A stretch of DNA of 64,000 bases from Ornithinibacillus scapharcae TW25 (GCF_000190475.1 NZ_AEWH01000059.1:1-64000), one strand, 5' to 3'; positions 45,386-55,638 are shown, numbered from the stretch's first letter. A program made the numbers and translations. The notes: generated from the sequence alone by a model not told the origin.

Positions 45386-47296
45386 TTATTTCGGAAGTTT
45401 ACGTTTTGCCATTACAAAAGTAAGTAGGAACGGTACAACAATAACAATTGCCATTCCAATTAGGAATGAAAGCCAGTCTTCTGCTAGGATTGATAGTGGA
45501 GCCGGAATTCCTCCTACCCCTATTGAACTAGCTTGAACCCCACGTAACGTAATGAATGCTCCAGCAATAGCTGTTCCGAGAATCGCTGAGAAGAATGCGA
45601 AACGATATCGTAAGTTAACCCCGAACATTGCAGGTTCTGTAATACCTAGCCAAGCTGAAATACCAGAAGTACCAGCTAATCCTTTTAATTTCTCATCTCT
45701 AGCAGCAAACATAATGGCAAATACAGCAGAACCTTGTGCAATATTAGACAATGCTACGATTGGCCATAGGAATGTTGTTCCTGTGCTACCAATTAACTGC
45801 AAGTCAACAGCTAAGAATGTATGGTGCATACCAGTAATAACAAGCGGTGCATAAAGTCCACCATATAATAATCCACCGATAATTGGAAATGCATCAAATA
45901 CAGTAACTAGACCGTCTGTAATCCATGATGCAACTGTAAAGGTAATTGGCCCAATAATAATAAATGCTAAGAATCCAGTTACTAATAAAGCAATCGGCGC
46001 TACTACTAATAATTGTAAGGAATCAATCACCCGTTTCTTCAGGAATATTTCCATTTTCGCTAATACCCATGAAGCGATTAACACTGGTAAAACTTGACCT
46101 TGATACCCAACTTTTTCTATCTCAAATCCAAATAGATTCCAAGTAGGAATAGTACCTTCCGTAAGTGCTGAACCATATCCCCATGCATTCATCAAATCTG
46201 GATGAACTAGAATTAATCCTAAAACAACACCTAGTAATTCATTTCCACCAAAACGCTTTACTGCGGACCATCCTATCAATGCTGGTAGGAATGTAAAGGC
46301 AGTATTCGCGATAATATTAATCATATCTGCAATACCAGCCCAAGATGGATACATCTCCACAATTGGTTGGTCAGAGAAAATTGGGTTAACTAGAATATTA
46401 TTTATCCCCATTAACAAACCAGCAGTCACGATGGCTGGTAATATTGGAATAAAGATATCTGCCAGCGTCTTAATTCCACGTTGTAAGGCATTCTGCTTTT
46501 TACTCCCTAATGCTTTTACATCATCCTTTGAAGCCTCTTGGATGCCTGTTTTTTGCACCATAGCTTTGTAAACTTTATCTACTGTCCCTTGCCCAATAAC
46601 TACCTGGAACTGACCATTTGCTGAAAATGAGCCCTTTACGATATTCATATCTTCCAAGGCATCTTTATCAACCTTTTCTTCATCATGTAATGCAAAACGC
46701 AGCCTTGTGACACAATGCGTTGCACCAGCAATATTTTCAATTCCTCCGACTGCATTTACAATGTCTTTGGCCTCTTGACCGTACTGTATACCAGTTGATT
46801 TCTCTTTACTCTGACTAAAGTTGCCTTGCACTTTGACCTTCGTACCTAATAACACAGAATCCAATGCCACAACATCTTTTTCATCCGTCTTATTCAGAGG
46901 TTCAAATTGATCACCATTTGTTATGACGATTGGTGTTACAATACTTTTTGCATTTTTCCTAATGAAATCTACATCAAATGTTACTAGCTTATCACCTGCT
47001 TTAATTTTATCACCAGCAGAGACATACGTTTCAAAGCCTTCCCCATTCAGTGAAACGGTTTCAAGTCCAATATGGATGAGAACCTCGATACCGCTTTCAC
47101 CTTTAAGCCCTATCGCATGCTTCGTCGGAAACACTTGTATAACTTCACCATCGAAAGGTGCTACGACAACACCATCTATTGGTTCAATTGCGATACCATC
47201 ACCCATCATTTTTTCCGAGAAAGTTGGATCAGGTACTTTTTCTAAAGCTATTATCTTCCCACTAAGTGGAGAATAGATTAATTGTTCTTTACTCAC
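45386..47296 (-). CDS. treP: Trehalose-specific PTS permease, fused EIIA-EIIB-EIIC
   Basis: This 636-residue enzyme II imports trehalose as trehalose-6-phosphate. Domains run A-B-C: EIIA of the glucose type (about 5-150, His75 in VLIHIGLETV), EIIB (about 172-250, Cys195 in ATHCVTRLRF), and a ten-helix EIIC (about 280-630). B. subtilis TreP lacks EIIA. The GTG start at 47296 follows AAGGGGAG at 8 bases; an ATG 17 codons upstream lies inside the operator and is excluded. It is the first gene of treP-treC-treR. Confidence 0.93.
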   Translation of the reverse strand: MSKEQLIYSPLSGKIIALEKVPDPTFSEKMMGDGIAIEPIDGVVVAPFDGEVIQVFPTKHAIGLKGESGIEVLIHIGLETVSLNGEGFETYVSAGDKIKAGDKLVTFDVDFIRKNAKSIVTPIVITNGDQFEPLNKTDEKDVVALDSVLLGTKVKVQGNFSQSKEKSTGIQYGQEAKDIVNAVGGIENIAGATHCVTRLRFALHDEEKVDKDALEDMNIVKGSFSANGQFQVVIGQGTVDKVYKAMVQKTGIQEASKDDVKALGSKKQNALQRGIKTLADIFIPILPAIVTAGLLMGINNILVNPIFSDQPIVEMYPSWAGIADMINIIANTAFTFLPALIGWSAVKRFGGNELLGVVLGLILVHPDLMNAWGYGSALTEGTIPTWNLFGFEIEKVGYQGQVLPVLIASWVLAKMEIFLKKRVIDSLQLLVVAPIALLVTGFLAFIIIGPITFTVASWITDGLVTVFDAFPIIGGLLYGGLYAPLVITGMHHTFLAVDLQLIGSTGTTFLWPIVALSNIAQGSAVFAIMFAARDEKLKGLAGTSGISAWLGITEPAMFGVNLRYRFAFFSAILGTAIAGAFITLRGVQASSIGVGGIPAPLSILAEDWLSFLIGMAIVIVVPFLLTFVMAKRKLPK

Positions 47297-47322
47297 AGAA
47301 ATAACTCCCCTTCCGCCCTTAA

Positions 47323-47389
47323 ACTTGTATATACATGTTGATTTCATTTTTTAGTATAACTTGTATATACAAGTTTGTAAAGGTTTTCA
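47323..47389 (-). promoter_or_regulatory. tre promoter with two TreR operators and a cre site
   Basis: Minus-strand -35 TTTACA (47376-47381) and -10 TATACT (47353-47358) are 17 bases apart. A perfect palindrome AACTTGTATATACAAGTT (47358-47375), matching the B. subtilis TreR operator, fills the spacer. A second copy, ACTTGTATATACATGT (47323-47338), lies downstream of the start point. A cre-like sequence TGTAAAGGTTTTCA (47376-47389, 13 of 14 to TGWAANCGNTNWCA) overlaps the -35, so CcpA repression by glucose is likely. Confidence 0.88.
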
Positions 47390-47423
47390 TTTTTATATTT
47401 TTATCCTTTCCACAAATTAGAAA

Positions 47424-47458
47424 GGCATTACAACACTTTCGAAAAGTATTGTAATGCC
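47424..47458 (-). terminator. Terminator after the sugar dehydrogenase gene
   Basis: GGCATTACAA with TTGTAATGCC and an extended CACTTT/AAGT arm is followed by TTTCTAATTT on the minus strand. Confidence 0.75.
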
Positions 47459-47484
47459 AGTTAAAAAAGCTATTTAAGAATAAA

Positions 47485-48552
47485 TCATTCAGATAGCATA
47501 GTTAGATATTCAATTGGAATAAGTAATAATTGATCATCATTCGGAGATGGATTCCCGCGGCCATCTGTATTGTTCGTAATAACATATATGCCCTGTTCTG
47601 TTGCGAATACATCTCGAACTCTGCCAATTTCAGGTAGAAGCACTTCTAAGGTTCCATTCTGCCTGTCATATACTCTCAGTCCTTCACCTCTTAATGCAGC
47701 AAAGTACAATTTATCATCTAGATATGTTAAACCAGAAGGGGCCCATGTATCATTACCAGAGTGTATGACAGGAGTTACCATGCCAGATTCCGTTTCATCC
47801 CCCTGAATCGTTGGCCAACCATAGTTGCTCCCCTTTTGAATTAGATTTAATTCGTCATGGGCACTGGAACCATGCTCTGTTGCATATAGATTCCCCTCAC
47901 CATCCCACGCGAGCCCCTGCGGATTACGATGCCCATAAGAATAAATATAACTATTCTCAAATGGGTTATCCTCTGGAATAGATCCATCTAAATTCATTCT
48001 TAGAATTTTCCCTGCTAAGCTTGTTACATCCTGTGCTAGTTCTGGTATTGTAGCATCACCAGTTGTAATGTACAATTTATCGTCAGGTCCAATTTTTATT
48101 CTACCGCCCTGATGAAATTTCCCTCCCGGTATTCTATCAAGAAGGGTCTTCGTTTCACGCCAACTATTTTCCTCTTTTTGAATTTCTACAACACGTTGAA
48201 AATATCCATCATTATCGGCATAGGAGTAGTAAGCATAGGCCTTATTGGAGAATTCTTCCGGAAAGGCAATTCCAAGCAATCCTGCTTCAGGCTGATTAGA
48301 AAGATTTTTTTCTAATGTTACCTGTCTACGAGTCATTTCGTTATCCTTCATTTCAATAATGGAACCTACTCGTTCACTTATATATATTGTGTCATTCACC
48401 TTGGCAATTTCCCATGGAATCTTTAAACCTGTTGCAATTACCTGATAATCGGAATCATTTATCTTCGTAACGGTTTGATCATCCTCTTTGGTAGAACACC
48501 CGATTAATAGGACTATCATCATAAAATAAATTAGTATGCGAATATTCACCAC
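47485..48552 (-). CDS. PQQ-dependent aldose/sorbosone dehydrogenase-like lipoprotein
   Basis: This 355-residue lipoprotein has a signal sequence ending in lipobox VLLIGC (near residue 19). The six-bladed beta-propeller GSDH domain shows AGLLGIAFPEEF, GGKFHQGGRIKIGPDDKLYITTGDA and SYGHRNPQGLAWD. Relatives oxidise aldoses outside the membrane using PQQ, which most Bacillaceae do not make, so cofactor or substrate may differ. A single gene between the tre operon and typA. Confidence 0.85.
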   Translation of the reverse strand: MVNIRILIYFMMIVLLIGCSTKEDDQTVTKINDSDYQVIATGLKIPWEIAKVNDTIYISERVGSIIEMKDNEMTRRQVTLEKNLSNQPEAGLLGIAFPEEFSNKAYAYYSYADNDGYFQRVVEIQKEENSWRETKTLLDRIPGGKFHQGGRIKIGPDDKLYITTGDATIPELAQDVTSLAGKILRMNLDGSIPEDNPFENSYIYSYGHRNPQGLAWDGEGNLYATEHGSSAHDELNLIQKGSNYGWPTIQGDETESGMVTPVIHSGNDTWAPSGLTYLDDKLYFAALRGEGLRVYDRQNGTLEVLLPEIGRVRDVFATEQGIYVITNNTDGRGNPSPNDDQLLLIPIEYLTMLSE

Positions 48553-48628
48553 TCCTCTCGGTACGTATATTAATTTTATTGTAATTGATTGTAGGTATTA
48601 TGGTAAGCATATTTTCCATTAAATAGAA

Positions 48629-48668
48629 AAAGGATACCAAGAGGAACAAATTCCTTTGGATATCCTTT
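48629..48668. terminator. Terminator after typA
   Basis: AAAGGATACCAA pairs with TTGGATATCCTTT (one bulge), extended by AGGAA/TTCCT, with T-runs on both strands. Confidence 0.75.
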
Positions 48669-48675
48669 ATTGTAA

Positions 48676-50505
48676 TTAAACCAACTTAGAGCGTTTTGCA
48701 GCTTTTTCACGTTCGTTTTTATTTAAAATCTTCTTACGCAAACGAATCGATTCCGGAGTAACTTCACAGAACTCATCGTCATTTAGATATTCTAATGCCT
48801 CTTCTAGAGACATATTTCTAGATTTACGAATTACAGATGTTTGGTCTTTTGTTGCAGATCGTACGTTTGTTAGGTGTTTTTCTTTCGTAATGTTAACTGT
48901 TAAGTCATTCTCACGATTGTGCTCCCCAACGATCATACCTGCATAAACCTCTGTACCTGGATCAACAAAGATAATGCCTCGATCTTCGAGACCCATAATT
49001 CCATACGTAGAAGCTTTTCCATTTTCTAAAGCAACAAGCACACCTTGGCGTCTACCTCCGACTTGTCCTTTAATCATTGGTTCATAAGCATCAAATGTAT
49101 GGTTAAGAATTCCATAACCACGTGTTAGAGACATAAACTCTGTCGTATATCCAATTAATCCTCGAGAAGGAACCTTGAATTCAAGGCGAACTTGGCCATT
49201 ACCAAAGTTAACCATATCCAACATTTCACCTTTACGAGCACCTAAAGACTCCATGATTCCACCAGTATGCTCTTCTGGTACATCAACCTGTACACGTTCA
49301 ACTGGTTCACAAAGTACACCATCAATTTCTTTAAGAATTACTTTTGGCTTGGAAAGCTGTAATTCATATCCCTCACGACGCATATTTTCAATTAGAATAG
49401 AAAGATGCAATTCTCCACGACCAGAAACAATCCATGCATCTGGAGACTCTGTTGGGTCTACACGTAAACTAACATCTGTCTCTAATTGTTTCAATAAACG
49501 TTCTTCAATCTTACGGGATGTCACAAATTTCCCTTCACGACCTGCGAATGGACTATTGTTCGTTGCAAAAGTCATTTGTAACGTCGGTTCATCAATGTGC
49601 AATACTGGAAGTGGATCAGGATGACTTGCAGGGCAAATGGTATCCCCAACATTCAGGTCTTCCAAACCAGAAATAGCTACAATATCACCTGTAACTGCTT
49701 CCTCGATTTCGATACGTTTTAATCCAAAGAAACCAAATAGCTTGCTAATACGGAATGATTTTTGAGAACCATCCTTTTGAATAACAACTACTTGTTGTCC
49801 TACATGAATTTTACCGCGTACGACACGTCCGACACCTATACGTCCAACATAGTCGTTATAGTCTAATAAAGTAACCTGGAATTGAAGTGGCTCCTCACGA
49901 TTATCAACTGGTGCTGGAATATGCTCGATAATCGTTTCAAAAATAGGGTCCATTGTTTCCTGCTGGTTTTCCGGCTCATATCCAGACGTACCATTTAAAG
50001 CCGATGCGTACACAACTGGAAATTCAAGTTGTTCATCATCTGCACCTAGTTCGATGAAAAGGTCTAATACCTCATCAACAACCTCTGCAGGTCTAGCATT
50101 AGGACGGTCAATCTTGTTTAACACCACAATTGGTGTTAATTTTTGTTCTAAAGCCTTTTTCAATACAAAGCGAGTCTGTGGCATAGTACCCTCGTATGCA
50201 TCTACTACAAGTGCAACACCATCCACCATTTTCAGGATACGCTCTACCTCACCACCGAAGTCAGCATGTCCAGGTGTGTCTAAGATGTTAATTCTTTTAT
50301 CGTTATAGCTTATCGCTGTATTCTTCGCTAAAATTGTGATTCCACGTTCACGTTCGATATCATTGGAATCCATCATACGTTCATCAACTTGCTCATTTTC
50401 ACGAAATGTACCTGAGTATTTTAACAGTTGGTCAACTAAGGTTGTCTTCCCATGGTCTACGTGTGCAATGATTGCGATATTACGGATATCTTCTCTTAAT
50501 TGCAT
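48676..50505 (-). CDS. typA: Translational GTPase TypA/BipA
   Basis: This 609-residue ribosome-associated GTPase resembles EF-G and helps 50S assembly and stress growth, especially in the cold. G1 is [11 protein letters not shown]3 [12 protein letters not shown]4 VLNKIDR. Domain II, domains III and V, and the BipA-specific C-terminal domain (about 485-600) follow. The start at 50505 follows GAGGAG; 15 codons upstream in frame are unsupported. Single gene. Confidence 0.96.
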   Translation of the reverse strand: MQLREDIRNIAIIAHVDHGKTTLVDQLLKYSGTFRENEQVDERMMDSNDIERERGITILAKNTAISYNDKRINILDTPGHADFGGEVERILKMVDGVALVVDAYEGTMPQTRFVLKKALEQKLTPIVVLNKIDRPNARPAEVVDEVLDLFIELGADDEQLEFPVVYASALNGTSGYEPENQQETMDPIFETIIEHIPAPVDNREEPLQFQVTLLDYNDYVGRIGVGRVVRGKIHVGQQVVVIQKDGSQKSFRISKLFGFFGLKRIEIEEAVTGDIVAISGLEDLNVGDTICPASHPDPLPVLHIDEPTLQMTFATNNSPFAGREGKFVTSRKIEERLLKQLETDVSLRVDPTESPDAWIVSGRGELHLSILIENMRREGYELQLSKPKVILKEIDGVLCEPVERVQVDVPEEHTGGIMESLGARKGEMLDMVNFGNGQVRLEFKVPSRGLIGYTTEFMSLTRGYGILNHTFDAYEPMIKGQVGGRRQGVLVALENGKASTYGIMGLEDRGIIFVDPGTEVYAGMIVGEHNRENDLTVNITKEKHLTNVRSATKDQTSVIRKSRNMSLEEALEYLNDDEFCEVTPESIRLRKKILNKNEREKAAKRSKLV

Positions 50506-50542
50506 AAAGTACGCTCCTCTTATTTTTCCGAGTAGAATGAAA

Positions 50543-51921
50543 CTAGACAATTATATCACATAGCGGGTTAACTGTCTTTATTTTTTTTGAAGTTATTGGA
50601 AAAGTTAAGGTGAAAAGCGCGCCACCCAATTTAGATTTACCTACTTCAATCTTTCCACCAGTTTGTTCAACTATTGCTCTTGAGATCGCCAGACCTAGTC
50701 CGGTTTCCCCATTCTTACCTTTCACAAAACGGTGAAATATATGTGGAATTAAATCATCGGATATCCCTTCACCATCATCTTCAACCATTATCTTCATTAA
50801 CCCTTGTTCCTCAAGCGCAGTAATCGATAGCTTTGTTGTCGCATGACGTATTCCATTGAAGGACAGATTAAGTAAGGCTCTTAGTAATCGCTCTTCATCT
50901 CCGATTAAATGAAGATTAGGTGCCACCTTTTGCTGCATTTCAATTTTCCTCTCTGCAGCAATTGGAAGTGCCCGTTCCAACACCTGATTTACAAGGTTCT
51001 CTACAGAGACAGATTCCTTCTTAAATGAAGTCTCCTCACTTTCTAATTTAGCAAGTAAAATCATTTCATTGATTATCTTTTTTAACCTATTCACTTCTGA
51101 TACGATAACCTCTAAGCCCTTCTCCTCTTCTACTTCATCAAATACTTTTTCCTTAATACCTTCTGCATAACCTTGAATTGTCATTAGTGGCGTTTTTAAT
51201 TCATGGCTAGCATTCTGGAAAAAGGTTTGCTGTGAATTAATATAGCGTTGTAATTCATGTGCCATATCATAAACACTTTGTGCAACCTCTCGCACCTCAC
51301 CAGAAGCCTTGATTGGTTCAATTTCATCAAAATTCCTTTTTCTATCTTCTTTAATTGGTATTTCAGATTAGTCAGTGGTGTCACAAGCTTTCTAGTTAAG
51401 AAGTAACTAAGCCCAATAGCCACGATTGCTCCAATCAGAAAAACAATTAGCATCCGTTGTATGAAATTCTGTTGCACGACTTGTAAGTCTTGTAGTGGTG
51501 TTAAAAGAATTAGCTCCATTCCAAGACTTTGCGGAACAAATAGAATCCTTGATGTAACATACTTTTCATTCCCATATACCCATAACTCTTCCTTTTGATC
51601 GCTAAAGTCGTTATTCATAAATAGTCCTGTTACAACTTGAGTTGGTAAAGTAGAAAATAGAACGGAGTTTTGGTTGCGATCATATAAGAATAACTGTAAA
51701 TCTTGTTCCTTTAGAAATTCATTAAAACCAATTAAATTTTCTCTTGAGATAAAGGCTTCATCTAGAACACTTACTAGAATTTCCCCTTTTTGCTCCAGCT
51801 GTCTTTGCTCATCTTGAATAAGCAAATTAAGAATTAGGGAATATATGACATAACCTGTTACCGCCATAATAATAAGTAACATCGCTGTAAATGCAGCATT
51901 AAGTTGATATTGAAGCTTCAT
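50543..51921 (-). pseudogene. cssS: CssS secretion-stress sensor kinase, frameshifted
   Basis: Two overlapping reading frames together make one histidine kinase. The 5' part (from the ATG at 51921, after GAGGA) encodes TM1, the extracytoplasmic sensor, TM2 and the start of HAMP (TNLKYQLKKIEK). The 3' part (in the other frame, from about 51340) continues RNFDEIEPIKASGEVREV and holds the His box FFQNASHELKTPLMTIQGYAEG, GLGLAI and the ATPase domain. Adding one A to the A5 run (T-run 51337-51341 on plus) restores a single ORF of about 460 residues. CssS senses misfolded secreted protein and signals CssR. Confidence 0.8.
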
Positions 51922-51922
51922 A

Positions 51923-52609
51923 TCATTCCTCATTATCCCGTAAACGGTAACCAAAACCCCAAACCGTTTCTAAAGGGAGTTCCTGAAATTTCTTTCGAAT
52001 TCGCTTTACCAAATCGTCTACCGCACGGTCACTTCCAAAGTAATCCTCTCCCCAAACGCGCATTAACAGTTCTTCTCTAGAAAAAGCACGATTGACGTTC
52101 TCGGCAAAAAGTAGTAGCATATCAAATTCTTTTGTCGTTACATCAATTTCCTCATTCCCCCAAAACACACGACGATTTACTTTATCAATTGTTAGCATAT
52201 CTACAGTTAAATTTTCTGTCTCCATCGTTTGCCTGTTATCTTCCGGACGATAACGTTTAAAGATGCGTTTTATCCTCGCCATTAGCTCTCTCGGACTAAA
52301 TGGCTTTGTCAGATAGTCATCTCCACCCAACTCTAATCCCAAAATTTTATCAATTTCTTCATCTTTAGCAGAAACAATAATGATAGGAACTTCACTTTCA
52401 TTACGTATCTTCTTACAAAATTCATACCCATCCATTCCGGGAAGCATAATATCCACAATCCACATATCTGGAGGATTTGATTCCCAGAGATTTAACCCTT
52501 TTTCAGCTGAATCCATTAGCGATACTTCATATCCTTCTTTTTTTAAAAAGGCGGAAACGATATTACGAATGTTTGGATCATCCTCAATAACCCCAATATG
52601 ATAACTCAT
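51923..52609 (-). CDS. cssR: CssR-like response regulator of the secretion-stress system
   Basis: This 228-residue OmpR-family regulator has receiver motifs VIEDDPN, WIVDIMLPGMDGYEF and LTKPFSPRELMARI. The winged helix carries FDMLLLFAENVNRAFSREEL and VWGEDYFGSDRAVDDLVKRI, closely resembling B. subtilis CssR. The start at 52609 follows GGTGAGGATA. Divergent from htrB, as in B. subtilis; CssR-P activates htrA and htrB. Its partner kinase is frameshifted in this sequence. Confidence 0.88.
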   Translation of the reverse strand: MSYHIGVIEDDPNIRNIVSAFLKKEGYEVSLMDSAEKGLNLWESNPPDMWIVDIMLPGMDGYEFCKKIRNESEVPIIIVSAKDEEIDKILGLELGGDDYLTKPFSPRELMARIKRIFKRYRPEDNRQTMETENLTVDMLTIDKVNRRVFWGNEEIDVTTKEFDMLLLFAENVNRAFSREELLMRVWGEDYFGSDRAVDDLVKRIRKKFQELPLETVWGFGYRLRDNEE

Positions 52610-52809
52610 TATCCTCACCGCTTTAACTATTTTTGATTCTATTTTCACAAAAATCTGAGGTAGAAACAATAGCTTATGCTTATTTCCACATTTATTCCAC
52701 AATTATACCAAAGCTATTCCGAGTCTTATGGATAAGATAATAATTGTAAATCATCATATATGGAAGAGGAGATTTCCTCCAGCTTTAACATCGCGAAAGG
52801 GTGAACATA

Positions 52810-54110
52810 ATGGAACATAATGAAGATAAGCCTCTAGATTCAAATTTAGAGGATCGTACTTATTCTAATGAATATAACAATTCTCCTACTGCAGAAGAAA
52901 CCGTCGGTGGTGCTATTAAAACTGAACAATCCGATACAGACCAAAAGGAAAAGTAAAGAGCACTTCCGGTTGGAGAGCATTCCTGTTTGGCCTATTAGGT
53001 GGGTTGATTCCCGTTGCTGTCTTAATTGCATTATTATCTTATGACGTCATTTCTTTTGGGGATGATTCAAATGACGGTGTTCATAATGCATTAGAAGATA
53101 AATCAGAACCTGAAATTATCACAACGATGGCCGAAGAAGATACAGAGTCCTCAACAAATCTAGCGGAAGTCTCTGAAGCAGTTGTTGGTGTAACGAATCT
53201 TCAAAGACAAAGTATCTGGACCGACAGTCAAGAAGCAGGAACCGGGTCTGGAATCATCTATAAGAAAGAAGATGGAAAAGCATATGTAGTGACAAATCAT
53301 CACGTTGTAAACGGTGCTGAACAGGTCGAAGTAGTTCTATCTAATGACGAAAGAGTCCAGGCTAAGGTTTTAGGGACAGATGAATTAACCGACTTGGCTG
53401 TATTACAAATTGATGGAGAAAAGGTAAGCAAAGTGGCCTCTCTAGGATCAATGGATAATAAACAAGTAGGAGAAACTGTATTTGCCATCGGGAACCCTTT
53501 AGGAATCGAATTTGCAAACTCTTTAACAAAAGGAATTATTAGTGGTTTAGAGCGTTCTGTGTCAGTTGATACAAATGGAGACAATGTAGCTGACTGGATC
53601 ACCGAGGTTATACAAACCGATGCAGCAATTAATCCAGGTAATAGTGGAGGAGCTTTAGTTGATACTAGTGGCAAGGTCATCGGCATCAACTCCATGAAGA
53701 TTGCAAGTACACAAGTAGAGGGAATTGGTTTTGCTATTCCTATTGATGCGGCACTGCCAATTATGGAACAATTAGAAGCGAACGGAAAAGTTCAACGCCC
53801 ATTCATTGGAATCAGTATGGCAACCATTAACCAAGTTCCAATGCAATATCGTCACAATATCATCTTACCTGAAGGGGTAGAGCATGGTATGGTTGTCGCA
53901 AGTGTCGAACCAGGCTCTCCTGCAGATGAAGCTGGGCTTCAGCAATTTGATGTCATTACCAAAATCGATGAACATGATACTCCAACAGCTTTAGAGCTTA
54001 GGAAATATATGTATTCTGAAACTCAAGTTGGTGATACTGTCAAATTAGAGGTTTATCGTAACGGAGAAAAACAAATTATTGATTTAAAGCTAATGGAGAG
54101 ATATGAATAG
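52810..54110 (+). pseudogene. htrB: HtrB-like serine protease, frameshifted near the N-terminus
   Basis: The ATG at 52810 (after AAAGGGTGA) encodes a 48-residue acidic cytoplasmic part that ends at a TAA (52954-52956). The other frame continues GKVKSTSGWRAFLFGLLGGL as the transmembrane anchor and a complete protease: His in VVTNHHVVNG, Asp in ELTDLAVLQ, Ser in NPGNSGGALVD, and a C-terminal PDZ domain (about 270-360). Adding one A to the A4 run at 52943-52946 restores one ORF of about 432 residues. Otherwise only a TTG at 53004 could start it, cutting into the anchor. HtrB degrades misfolded exported protein at the membrane. Confidence 0.8.
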
Positions 54111-54140
54111 AGCAGGGGTAATATAACCCCCTGCTTTTTT
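54111..54140. terminator. Bidirectional terminator after htrB
   Basis: AGCAGGGGT pairs with ACCCCCTGCT (one bulge) and is followed by TTTTTT on plus. It lies between convergent htrB and the zinc ribbon gene. Confidence 0.8.
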
Positions 54141-54347
54141 CTATCCAAAAAACATATCTAAAATATTACTTCCGGAAGAACTTCGTTTATTATAAAATTC
54201 AGAGTAACCACAATCCCTACAATAGACGACAATAAATTGATTATGCTGTATATCAAACATCTTAGAAAGACCCGTTCCTGTCATTGCAACCTCTTTTTGT
54301 TCAGCCCTTCTACTCCCACATTTTAAACAACCCTTCGCATCTCTCAA
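54141..54347 (-). CDS. Small zinc-ribbon protein
   Basis: This 68-residue protein has one four-cysteine zinc ribbon: CLKC (near 8-11) and CRDC (near 44-47). It resembles small 'nucleic-acid-binding zinc ribbon' proteins with the GYSEFY element after the second pair; no function is assigned. Start TTG, with AAGGAG ten bases upstream. Confidence 0.75.
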   Translation of the reverse strand: MRDAKGCLKCGSRRAEQKEVAMTGTGLSKMFDIQHNQFIVVYCRDCGYSEFYNKRSSSGSNILDMFFG

Positions 54348-54421
54348 GCACCAATCACTCCTTTTTAACCTATAACTGAAATACGTTTATCAGAAAAGAA
54401 AGGTTCCAACAAATTAAAAGA

Positions 54422-54443
54422 GTGCACGCATATATACGTGCAC
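54422..54443 (-). terminator. Terminator after yteA-like gene
   Basis: GTGCACG with CGTGCAC and an 8-base loop, followed by TCTTTTAATTT on the minus strand. Confidence 0.75.
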
Positions 54444-54451
54444 AACCTTTG

Positions 54452-55126
54452 CTAATCTTGCTCTAATTCTTCCTCATATTTATTATGATTTGGTGTGACA
54501 CCAATAAAATTACCATGTTGATCTGCTGCCACAAAGCTTTCAATGTCCTCTACACTACCAACATTCTCATCACTATTTGGATACATTTCGTTGTAATGCT
54601 CCTTATCCCCATAAAAGTCCGCAGTAGTTTCTGATGTTCCATAACGGCTAACATCTTGCCATGCATCTTCCGCATCATATCCAACTTGTTCTTCATCTGT
54701 CACTTCATCTGGATTGATATTTGGACTGAAGACTTCTTCCTCCACCGTACGATTACGTTCAAACGTGTCCCGCTCCGCATGATTAATACAACGGTCTGTT
54801 GTAGGGATTGCTTGTAAACGCTCAAAAGGAATATCCGCACCACATTCCCTACAGATTCCATACGTTCCTTCTTCGATAGCATGAAGTGCTTCATTAATTT
54901 CTTCTAGTTCCTTTTCAGTGTGCTCATTAAGAGCTAAATCCTTTTGTCTTTCATATAGTTCGGTACCATGGTCTGCAGGATGGTTATCATAATTTGAAAG
55001 TTCACCCATGGACTCTTTTATAAATTCAACGGATAAACCGTAGTGGTCTTGGACATGCTCGATTAATTCATTTTGTCGAGCCAATAATACTTGCTTACAC
55101 TGATTCAGTTTTTCACCTGTAATCAT
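54452..55126 (-). CDS. YteA-family protein (TraR/DksA zinc finger)
   Basis: This 224-residue protein has an N-terminal coiled coil (about 1-85), a DksA/TraR-type zinc finger (CRECGADIPFERLQAIPTTDRC, Cys pair plus CINH) and an acidic C-terminal region (about 140-224). It belongs to the YteA group, annotated as sporulation-related, and is a distant relative of DksA that acts on RNA polymerase. Start follows AGGAGG. Confidence 0.85.
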   Translation of the reverse strand: MITGEKLNQCKQVLLARQNELIEHVQDHYGLSVEFIKESMGELSNYDNHPADHGTELYERQKDLALNEHTEKELEEINEALHAIEEGTYGICRECGADIPFERLQAIPTTDRCINHAERDTFERNRTVEEEVFSPNINPDEVTDEEQVGYDAEDAWQDVSRYGTSETTADFYGDKEHYNEMYPNSDENVGSVEDIESFVAADQHGNFIGVTPNHNKYEEELEQD

Positions 55127-55638
55127 GTATTAGCCTCCTTCTAAATACGATTATGACGTGAAAAAGGTTGCTAATAATACTATGTGTAAAAGCATTATAT
55201 TGATTCTCTAATTTAGGGCTGGAAACATGACAATATGTGGAATGCTACCCTTTAAATGATTATATTGAAGGTGCATAATGAGTAAATACTAATCAGTATA
55301 CTAATTGTTTTGTGTTAGCATATTAAAGCTGAGGGACTCAGCTTGTATGTCGAGCGACATTTTTAGTAAGTTACTCCACTTCTCCTAATTCTCGCGTGGA
55401 CCCTTCAATTACTCACTCGAGCATAGCGATAAATCACGCGAGATGATGTTACTGGCGCAACCTTTCCCTGAAGTCTTGCGAGTATTGGGCTTTTGGAGTG
55501 ACTATAACGAAATTCCGCGCAACTTTCAGCTCTCCCCAAGTCGTAAGCGTGTCTAAATTCACATTTCCTCTAGATTTCTTTTCCTTTAATTAATGGAAAA
55601 ATAATTATATAGTAAAACCATGAAGGGGAGTGTGCATA
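55127..55638. other. About 510-base non-coding region with clustered hairpins
   Basis: AAGCTGAG-GGA-CTCAGCTT (55326-55344) is followed by ATGTCG-AG-CGACAT with TTTTT (55347-55365), which is terminator-like. Next, CTCGCGTG (55391-55398) pairs at distance with CACGCGAG (55435-55442). From about 55330 to 55560 GC content is above the surroundings, and no ORF of credible length is present. It could be a decayed repeat or a structured RNA. Confidence 0.4.

Noticed and set aside
50543-51921. Programmed -1 frameshifting to make CssS
   Set aside because: The zero-frame codons around the A-run (GAA AAA GGA) do not form a slippery heptamer allowing both tRNAs to re-pair, and no stimulatory hairpin is obvious. 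A mutation or read error is simpler.
52954-52956. Upstream ORF at 52810-52956 as an independent small protein
   Set aside because: It has the acidic composition of an HtrB cytoplasmic head, and one inserted base joins it to the protease. A separate small gene is less likely.
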